Notes under the pieces: generated by a model
The model's input: only the letters and a program-made list of their open reading frames with translations
Told to the model about the DNA's origin: nothing
The model's database searches: none
Source of the DNA: Promethearchaeota archaeon
Lineage (GTDB): Archaea > Asgardarchaeota > Lokiarchaeia > Sigynarchaeales > SOKP01
DNA: 5,127 bases
NCBI GenBank assembly: GCA_019894655.1
Contig: JAGXNZ010000156.1
Location: 1 to 5,127, forward strand
Direction: 5' to 3'
Shown here: positions 1 to 3,258 of the stretch, piece after piece
Numbering within the stretch: the first letter of the stretch is position 1
How the letters are laid out: each line of letters opens with the position of its first letter
Program-made: the position numbers and the translations under genes

Positions 1-51
1 GTATAAAATAGTTAGAATAAACGAAAATCCCCTTTTTTAAAAATGAAGATT

Positions 52-59
52 AAAAAAAA
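52..59 (-). terminator. U-tract terminator after the small Cys-rich gene
   Basis: Eight A on the plus strand read as eight T on the minus strand, about 28 bases past the stop of the 87-314 gene. Archaeal polymerases stop at such U-tracts without needing a hairpin. A shorter T6 on the plus strand (33-38) could end a plus-strand gene entering from the left. The call rests on the tract and its position only. Confidence 0.4.
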
Positions 60-86
60 GAAATTATAAAAATAATTCAATTAAAA

Positions 87-314
87 TTACTCGTAAATTA
101 ATAACGGATTTTCCTTTGGATTGTTTAAAATACTATCTAAAATTCTCTCTTCAATTTTATATATGCTTGGAGCGTCTGTTATAAAACAATTCCAATCGTA
201 ACAATTTCGATCGTCAACAAACACTACTCCATGACTGATTGTAACCTGATTACAATCGTGGTATAGCGCGTGTACTTTACCACATTTTTCGCAATTTATC
301 ACTTTTTTTTTCAC
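87..314 (-). CDS. Small Cys/His-rich, probably zinc-binding protein of unknown function (75 aa)
   Basis: I do not recognise a family. The protein is 75 residues with C8-x2-C11 near the N-terminus, followed by H15, H19, C21, H28, C38 and C43. That is enough Cys and His for one or two zinc sites of ribbon or knuckle type. The C-terminal third (about 49-65) looks helical (KIEERILDSILNN). There is no signal peptide or membrane helix, so it is probably cytoplasmic. The GTG start is chosen because AGGTGAT, a 7-base match to the 16S tail, lies directly upstream (315-321), an in-frame stop sits at 348-350, and no other usual start codon lies between them. The zero spacing is odd, and a second in-frame GTG (codon 5, 300-302) is an alternative start 12 bases beyond the SD. 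A run of nine A follows the first GTG. Upstream promoter elements and a downstream U-tract support a real single-gene transcript. The zinc role is inferred from residues only. Confidence 0.6.
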   Translation of the reverse strand: MKKKVINCEKCGKVHALYHDCNQVTISHGVVFVDDRNCYDWNCFITDAPSIYKIEERILDSILNNPKENPLLIYE

Positions 315-321
315 ATCACCT
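315..321 (-). promoter_or_regulatory. Strong Shine-Dalgarno touching the GTG start
   Basis: The minus strand reads AGGTGAT immediately before GTG. This site decides the start of the 87-314 gene. The spacing is zero, tighter than usual, which leaves some doubt whether the first or the second in-frame GTG is used. Confidence 0.55.
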
Positions 322-334
322 TTTATTTTTAAGT

Positions 335-348
335 GGGAAAAAATTCCC
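335..348. repeat. Short inverted repeat GGGAA-N4-TTCCC at the expected start of transcription
   Basis: Perfect 5-base arms (335-339 and 344-348) surround four A. The GC triplets stand out in very AT-rich DNA. The repeat lies between the TATA box and the SD of the 87-314 gene, so it could be an operator or a leader hairpin. The function is inferred from position. Confidence 0.4.
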
Positions 349-355
349 TATATTA

Positions 356-364
356 CTATAAAAA
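356..364 (-). promoter_or_regulatory. TATA box for the small Cys-rich gene
   Basis: The minus strand reads TTTTTATAG. With a usual 25-base distance, transcription would begin near 335 and give a leader of about 20 bases that includes the SD. This is a consistent archaeal promoter layout, judged by eye in AT-rich DNA. Confidence 0.4.
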
Positions 365-407
365 CATGAAAAAGCTTAATAAACCTTACGATCTTTTTCA
401 TTTTTTT
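360..407. repeat. Long inverted repeat, 15-base arms with one mismatch
   Basis: Arms 360-374 and 393-407 pair at 14 of 15 positions, with an 18-base loop. The core ATGAAAAAG / CTTTTTCAT is perfect over nine bases, and the single mismatch is C365 against T402. The left arm overlaps the minus-strand TATA element. On the plus strand the stem is followed by GTGG and T6 (412-417), which resembles an intrinsic terminator, yet no plus-strand gene precedes it. Confidence 0.45.
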
Positions 408-432
408 GTGGTTTTTTCTAAAATCTTTTTTT
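394..432 (+). other. Cluster of four T-tracts in the 315-675 gap
   Basis: T5 (394-398), T7 (401-407), T6 (412-417) and T7 (426-432) lie within 39 bases of the plus strand. They could block plus-strand readthrough from entering the 676 gene, or they may simply reflect composition. Apart from these tracts, the inverted repeats and the promoter elements listed separately, I see no gene in 315-675. Confidence 0.3.
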
Positions 433-491
433 AAATCTCTTTGAACACTAAAAATAATTCAAGAAGTTATCCATTAATTGAAAAATGCTGC

Positions 492-509
492 AAATTTGCT
501 TACAAATTT
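492..509. repeat. Perfect 7-base inverted repeat AAATTTG-CTTA-CAAATTT
   Basis: The arms are 492-498 and 503-509 with a 4-base spacer. The same bases also contain the 10-base palindrome GCAAATTTGC (490-499) and a direct repeat of CAAATTT (491-497 and 503-509) at 12-base spacing. It could be a regulator site or a small hairpin upstream of the membrane-protein gene. AT-rich composition makes chance possible. Confidence 0.35.
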
Positions 510-517
510 CTTAATAA

Positions 518-534
518 ATTGAACTTTTTTCAAT
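518..534. repeat. Inverted repeat ATTGAA-N5-TTCAAT
   Basis: Perfect 6-base arms flank CTTTT. The repeat lies nine bases after the 492-509 repeat, so the two would form consecutive stem-loops in a transcript. A weaker 4-base pair CGTC/GACG (542-545 and 552-555) follows. No function is assigned. Confidence 0.3.
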
Positions 535-675
535 GAAAATCCGTCTAAACCGACGAAAAAAGGGAAATTTTGAGTGAATCTAATTTATTAAATCTTAAAA
601 ATAGATGCTCCTCTATTTTAATATAGCAACAAAGACATAATTCTTAAAGATGGATGTTCATTTACAATTTTAATA

Positions 676-882
676 ATGCATGAACGGAAAAAAGATTTTT
701 TAAAATATACTTTACTATTTATTTTATTTTTAATCGCTGTTATCTATGCTATCCTATTTCTAGTAGTAGCTGAGTTTAACAATTGGGTAGAGTATCAGAT
801 TTCTATTATTGTTATGGTATCATTAATCTTCTTTATGAGTTTTTTTTTCTTTTCAGCTTTTCATTACATTATCAGAAAATGA
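676..882 (+). CDS. Small two-helix membrane protein of unknown function (68 aa)
   Basis: The 68-residue product has two strongly hydrophobic stretches, about residues 11-32 and 42-66. They are joined by a short polar turn (EFNNWVEYQ) and flanked by charged ends (HERKKDFLK at the start, RK at the end). The positive-inside rule predicts a hairpin with both ends in the cytoplasm. No enzymatic motif is visible and I do not recognise a family. The ATG is the first usual start after an in-frame TAA at 619-621. No SD precedes it, so translation may be leaderless or SD-independent. It stands alone: the flanking gaps exceed 300 bases and there is no operon partner. A 6-base inverted repeat (656-661 and 680-685) places the start codon in its loop. 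AT-rich DNA can yield spurious hydrophobic frames because T-rich codons encode F, L and I. The sensible charge pattern and the length favour a real gene. Confidence 0.55.
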   Translation: MHERKKDFLKYTLLFILFLIAVIYAILFLVVAEFNNWVEYQISIIVMVSLIFFMSFFFFSAFHYIIRK

Positions 883-911
883 TTAGCATTTAAAGCAACT
901 AATACTGGTAT

Positions 912-1049
912 TTACATGCTCGAGTTCAAATTGACTACTGCGTTGGTTATTGCTTTTACAAGAGTTTCAGTAAGTTGAACATCTATTCGAATACTTTTTG
1001 CGACTTCGATTTGAATTGCGTTTATTTTGATTTTTTTAATTGTCGTTGC
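912..1049 (-). pseudogene. Possible gene remnant: 45 open codons without a start
   Basis: Between an in-frame TAA at 1050-1052 and a TAA at 912-914, the minus strand is open for 45 codons. It reads plausibly as protein, including EVAKSIRIDVQLTETLVKAI. There is no ATG, GTG or early TTG to start it, and no SD. By my hand count 911-1020 is about 35% G+C, against about 18% in 1061-1150, which is the contrast expected between once-coding and noncoding DNA here. It could be the decayed end of a gene, a small protein with an unusual start, or chance. Apart from this and the promoter and SD elements of the next gene, the 883-1190 gap shows only AT-rich DNA with a T7 tract at 1031-1037. Confidence 0.25.
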
Positions 1050-1135
1050 TTAATCTAGACTCTTTAGTTAAATTATTTGTCGTATTAATTAATAACCTAA
1101 TAAAGATTACCAAAATGTTTTTTAAATCCGAATAA

Positions 1136-1142
1136 TTTATTA
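1136..1142 (+). promoter_or_regulatory. Possible TATA box of the winged-helix gene
   Basis: TTTATTA lies about 52 bases before the start codon. It would place the transcription start near 1165 and leave the SD at 1176-1180 inside a leader of about 26 bases. Similar words are common in this AT-rich DNA. Confidence 0.25.
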
Positions 1143-1175
1143 CAATTAAGTAAATTTAGTTGTTACCATTTAATT

Positions 1176-1180
1176 GAGGT
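1176..1180 (+). promoter_or_regulatory. Shine-Dalgarno that fixes the TTG start at 1191
   Basis: GAGGT lies 10 bases before TTG. The nearby ATG at 1201-1203 is out of frame, so the SD is the main reason to accept the TTG as the start. Confidence 0.6.
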
Positions 1181-1190
1181 AAGGGATAAA

Positions 1191-1478
1191 TTGGCTATAA
1201 ATGATTTAATAAGCTTTTTAAAGAAGAAAGGTTTTAGAGATACACTCGAAGTCCTTATGAACTCTAAAGGTCATAAAATCGATAAACACTCCTTCTATAA
1301 CGAATTAAACAAGTTTAGCTACTATAATTCGTATTTCCGAGTTAAAGAGGATTTAATTGAGAGGGGTTTGATTTCGATTGAGCAAAACAACAAGAAGAAG
1401 TACGTAAAATTAACGTCTAAAGGGTTAGATGTGTATAATAGATTAGAAGAAATTAATAATCTAATAAACAATAAATAG
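1191..1478 (+). CDS. Small winged-helix DNA-binding protein, probable transcription regulator (95 aa)
   Basis: This is a single-domain protein with the winged-helix pattern. Helices lie at about 4-12 and 15-25, a further helix at 31-41 (DKHSFYNELN), and a recognition helix at 45-60 (NSYFRVKEDLIERGLI). A basic beta wing follows at 62-73 (SIEQNNKKKYVKL). The segment LTSKGLDVYNRLEEINNLI (74-92) is the typical LT-x-KG turn and C-terminal dimerisation helix of MarR, HxlR and PadR-like archaeal regulators. There is no ligand domain and no cysteine, so a metal or redox sensor is unlikely. It starts at TTG behind GAGGT. It lies 107 bases before the hydrolase gene on the same strand, but a T-rich terminator separates them, so they are probably separate units. 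The target could be its own promoter or a neighbour, and the sequence does not say which. The fold is fairly certain and the subfamily is not. Confidence 0.8.
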   Translation: MAINDLISFLKKKGFRDTLEVLMNSKGHKIDKHSFYNELNKFSYYNSYFRVKEDLIERGLISIEQNNKKKYVKLTSKGLDVYNRLEEINNLINNK

Positions 1479-1518
1479 ACTTCACTTGAAGCTAAAATCT
1501 CATATTTTCAACAGATAA

Positions 1519-1542
1519 TTTTTATTCTTTCTTTCTTTTTTT
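1519..1542 (+). terminator. T-rich terminator after the winged-helix gene
   Basis: A 24-base tract of almost only T with a few C (one A) begins 40 bases after the stop codon and ends in T7. This is the usual archaeal terminator form and separates the regulator from the hydrolase gene. Confidence 0.55.
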
Positions 1543-1550
1543 ATTAAAAA

Positions 1551-1560
1551 GATATATTTA
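1551..1560 (+). promoter_or_regulatory. TATA-like element before the hydrolase gene
   Basis: GATATATTTA is a good TATA-like word. At the usual distance transcription would start near 1582, just before the GTG. That would leave the SD at 1572-1575 outside the message. Either the start lies further upstream or the gene is near-leaderless, so the two signals conflict. Confidence 0.35.
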
Positions 1561-1571
1561 CTTGATTAGAA

Positions 1572-1575
1572 GGAG
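1572..1575 (+). promoter_or_regulatory. Shine-Dalgarno before the GTG start at 1586
   Basis: GGAG lies 10 bases before the GTG. An in-frame TAG at 1577-1579 makes the GTG the first possible start, so both signals agree on the N-terminus. Confidence 0.5.
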
Positions 1576-1585
1576 TTAGGAAAAA

Positions 1586-2218
1586 GTGATTTTCAAAAAG
1601 TTAATCGTTGGAGCGCTTGCTACTAATTGTTATATTTTTGGATCAGACAAAACCAAAGAAATTGTTGTAATAGATCCTGGAGGAAACGCCGAGACAATAA
1701 TTAATACAATAGAAGAATTGAAAGGGAAACCAATTGCAGTTCTGTTAACACACGGTCATTTTGACCACACAACAAAAGTAGGTAAAATTCTCAGCCATTT
1801 TCAAATACCACTGATGTACAATAAGAACGAATACGATTCTGGAACGTTTAAACATAAGGAAGCTAATCGGTGGCTAAAAGAAGGGGATATTATTACTATC
1901 GGAGAGATTAAACTCCTTACTTTAGAAACTCCAGGTCATAGTCCGGGATCTTTATGCTTTTACTCTTCCGATGTTGATGAATTTAGAGGCAACAACGTTA
2001 GCGGTGTATTATTCACGGGAGATCTGATTTTTAAAGGAAGTATTGGAAGATCAGATTTTCAAGGTGGGAATCAGAATTTATTATTTGAAAGTATACGAAA
2101 GAAGATTATGCATAATAAAGCAATAAACGATAACTTTATCGTCTGCCCCGGACATATGGGATTATCAACTGTAGGAGAAGAAAGAGCAAATAACATGTTT
2201 AGGAAATATTTTCTCTAA
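1586..2218 (+). CDS. Metallo-beta-lactamase-fold hydrolase, glyoxalase II-like (210 aa)
   Basis: This is a complete MBL-fold domain. The N-terminal GALATNCY-IF (9-18) and the VVIDPGG strand (27-33) are typical of the YcbL/glyoxalase II branch. The metal ligands are all present: H56-x-H58-x-D60-H61 (THGHFDH), H118 (TPGHSPGS), D146 (FTGDLIF) and H190 (CPGHMG). The GRSDF motif (154-158) and STVGEE (194-199) further match this branch, which hydrolyses thioesters of the S-lactoylglutathione type in the cytoplasm. At 210 residues it lacks the C-terminal glutathione-binding domain of true glyoxalase II (about 255 residues). The natural thiol cofactor and substrate are therefore open. The loop 127-140 between two core strands is somewhat long. 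The GTG start is fixed by an in-frame stop just upstream and an SD. It stands as a single gene between two terminators. Fold and metal site are near certain; substrate is not. Other MBL hydrolases such as persulfide dioxygenases share several motifs. Confidence 0.93.
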   Translation: MIFKKLIVGALATNCYIFGSDKTKEIVVIDPGGNAETIINTIEELKGKPIAVLLTHGHFDHTTKVGKILSHFQIPLMYNKNEYDSGTFKHKEANRWLKEGDIITIGEIKLLTLETPGHSPGSLCFYSSDVDEFRGNNVSGVLFTGDLIFKGSIGRSDFQGGNQNLLFESIRKKIMHNKAINDNFIVCPGHMGLSTVGEERANNMFRKYFL

Positions 2219-2223
2219 TTTTT
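2219..2223 (+). terminator. Short U-tract directly after the hydrolase stop codon
   Basis: T5 follows the TAA with no gap. Since the next gene is convergent, termination is needed here. The tract is short, so the call is tentative. Confidence 0.35.
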
Positions 2224-2237
2224 AAGAAAATACACAT

Positions 2238-2253
2238 AAAAACAGATAATCTG
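2238..2253 (-). terminator. Minus-strand terminator: small inverted repeat then U5
   Basis: The minus strand reads CAGATTATCTG (2253-2243), a short near-palindrome, followed at once by TTTTT (2242-2238), about 32 bases past the stop of the short Roadblock gene. The stem would be only four base pairs, so the U-tract is probably the working part. Confidence 0.35.
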
Positions 2254-2284
2254 ATTAGATAGGATTAAGGAAATAAAAGATTGA

Positions 2285-2569
2285 TTACTTAAGGATAATT
2301 AAAATAAGTGATTCCTCTAGGGCAATCATAGTTTCTCCTTTCGAAGTTTCTAAGCGTATAAATTTAAGCCCACCTTCTTTTAAAGCTTCCACGACCTGTT
2401 TTCCCTTTCCAATTAAGGATGTAACATAAGCTGAAATTTCTTCAGAAATTTCAATCTCCATGTTAGAATCTATCGGTAAACCACTCGAATCACAAATGAT
2501 CACACCCCTTATTCCCTCTCGTTCTTCGAAGCGTCGTATGATAGCTTTGACTTCAGCTCGATTAATCAA
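2285..2569 (-). CDS. Short Roadblock/LC7-domain protein (94 aa)
   Basis: The fold reads in order: alpha1 (4-17, AEVKAIIRRFEERE), beta1 with its turn and beta2 (21-36, RGVIICDSSGLPIDSN), and the long alpha2 (41-63, ISEEISAYVTSLIGKGKQVVEAL). Then come beta3 (67-76, GLKFIRLETS), beta4 (79-86) and beta5 (87-94). The GV-x-x-x-D-x-x-GLPI motif is the Roadblock hallmark. Roadblock proteins dimerise through beta and alpha2 and act as scaffolds or regulators of small GTPases (MglB, LAMTOR, Asgard Roadblocks). The protein ends with beta5, so the C-terminal alpha3 present in the neighbour (2850-3203) is absent. The codons after the stop do not look helical, so this is not an obvious recent nonsense mutation. 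TTG is chosen because an in-frame TAG lies one codon upstream (2573-2575) and GGTGA sits 10 bases before. It is divergent from the second Roadblock gene, so the pair could form a heterodimer (inference). Confidence 0.88.
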   Translation of the reverse strand: MINRAEVKAIIRRFEEREGIRGVIICDSSGLPIDSNMEIEISEEISAYVTSLIGKGKQVVEALKEGGLKFIRLETSKGETMIALEESLILIILK

Positions 2570-2579
2570 ACTCTAATTT

Positions 2580-2584
2580 TCACC
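2580..2584 (-). promoter_or_regulatory. Shine-Dalgarno before the TTG start of the short Roadblock gene
   Basis: GGTGA on the minus strand lies 10 bases before TTG. Together with the TAG just upstream of the TTG it fixes the start. Confidence 0.45.
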
Positions 2585-2598
2585 ATTTAATCGGTTGC

Positions 2599-2616
2599 AA
2601 AATTAAATTTAATTTT
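2599..2616. repeat. 18-base perfect palindrome between the divergent Roadblock genes
   Basis: AAAATTAAATTTAATTTT is its own reverse complement over 18 bases. It lies 30 bases before the TTG of the minus-strand Roadblock gene, where a repressor could bind. It contains only A and T in an AT-rich stretch, so chance is a real alternative. Confidence 0.35.
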
Positions 2617-2756
2617 AATGATATAATTATAATATATTCCCTATTTAAAAAATTATCATCTTCTTTTAATTCTTTAAATAAGTTGTAAATAATTAAGCGG
2701 TATTTTAGAAAAAAAAGCTTGAGATGCTCAAAGGAAAATAAATTTAAATTAAGATA

Positions 2757-2770
2757 ATATATATATATAT
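2757..2770. repeat. (AT)7 tract in the divergent promoter region
   Basis: Seven AT units, with TAA just before and TTAAG just after, form a symmetric, easily melted element that could act as a TATA region in either direction. It is 80 bases before the plus-strand Roadblock gene, far for a simple promoter, so the leader would be long if it is used. The rest of 2570-2849 holds no convincing gene. Confidence 0.3.
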
Positions 2771-2821
2771 TTAAGTAATAAACTACAAGATTTAGATAAA
2801 CTAATTCAGAATTCAAACTTA

Positions 2822-2829
2822 TTATTAAA
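2822..2829 (+). promoter_or_regulatory. Possible TATA box of a leaderless transcript for the full-length Roadblock gene
   Basis: TTATTAAA is centred about 25 bases before the ATG at 2850, so transcription would start at or very near the start codon. This fits the lack of an SD before that ATG. Confidence 0.35.
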
Positions 2830-2849
2830 AAATAAAGAGTCGTGTAACT

Positions 2850-3203
2850 ATGGCAGACAAGGAAGTTATTGAAAAGAAATTAGCAGAATTATTTGATGTC
2901 GTACCTGAAACAGAGGGTTTAATTGCTGCAGATCTGGAAGGAAAAGTAATTGTAGGACAAACTATTACGGAAATGGATCTCAATGGAATCGCGAAAGCAT
3001 GCGCGACAATTGTAAAAAATTCTAATGCATTGGGGGAAAACACCGGTAAGGGAAGCATAAAATCAGCAACTTTAGAATTAGAAGACGGATATGGCGTGAT
3101 TGTTAGTTCTGGTGAGGGAATTTTAATCGCTTTAGCAGGATTAGATGGTAAAGCTTCGTTAGCTCTTCTTAAAAGAAATCTAATGTCAATTTCGAACTTA
3201 TAA
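2850..3203 (+). CDS. Full-length Roadblock/LC7-domain protein (117 aa)
   Basis: The complete fold is visible: alpha1 (3-15), beta1 and turn (22-35, EGLIAADLEGKVIV), alpha2 (43-60, DLNGIAKACATIVKNSNA), beta3 (69-78, SIKSATLELE), beta4 (80-87, GYGVIVSS), beta5 (90-97, GILIALAG) and alpha3 (100-113, KASLALLKRNLM). The length is standard for archaeal Roadblock proteins, which dimerise and serve small GTPases. ATG is used without a clear SD, and a TATA-like word 25 bases upstream suggests a leaderless message. It is divergent from the short Roadblock gene across 280 bases and converges on the large surface-protein gene. Sequence identity between the two Roadblocks looks low by eye, so they are probably old paralogues rather than a recent duplication. 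Partner GTPases are not in the window. A role in GTPase regulation is inferred from the family. Confidence 0.92.
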   Translation: MADKEVIEKKLAELFDVVPETEGLIAADLEGKVIVGQTITEMDLNGIAKACATIVKNSNALGENTGKGSIKSATLELEDGYGVIVSSGEGILIALAGLDGKASLALLKRNLMSISNL

Positions 3204-3214
3204 ATTTATTTCCT

Positions 3215-3230
3215 CTTTTTTTAAAAAAAG
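3215..3230. terminator. Bidirectional terminator, C-T7-A7-G palindrome
   Basis: A perfect 16-base palindrome lies 12 bases after the plus-strand Roadblock stop and 28 bases past the minus-strand surface-protein stop. Each strand presents seven T, so one element can end both convergent transcripts. Confidence 0.6.
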
Positions 3231-3258
3231 AAATATAAGAAGTTGTAATTTCTAAAAA

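Noticed and set aside
2..40. Twelve open plus-strand codons ending in TAA at the left edge, possibly the end of an upstream gene
   Set aside because: It is the only open plus frame there and is followed by a T-rich stretch, but 12 codons are too few to tell from chance without the sequence to the left.
921..940. GTTCAAATT resembling a tRNA T-loop
   Set aside because: The flanking bases do not form a five-pair T-stem, and no acceptor or anticodon arm can be folded around it.
984..993. 10-base palindrome TATTCGAATA
   Set aside because: It is short and lies inside the possible gene remnant, not at a promoter, so it is easily due to chance.
1060..1140. A 25-codon minus-strand frame from a TTG that ends near the start of the 45-codon open frame, suggesting a frameshifted gene
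   Set aside because: That stretch is only about 18% G+C and has no SD. Its stop comes before the A7 run, so a slippage model does not join the frames cleanly.
2580..2816. 78-codon minus-strand open frame upstream of the short Roadblock gene
   Set aside because: The product is almost only L, N, I, Y and K, as expected when AT-rich noncoding DNA is translated. It has no fold pattern and lies in the divergent promoter region.
2825..3058. 77-codon minus-strand open frame
   Set aside because: It lies opposite the clear full-length Roadblock gene, and its Ser/Ile/Phe-rich product has no family features. It is an antisense shadow.
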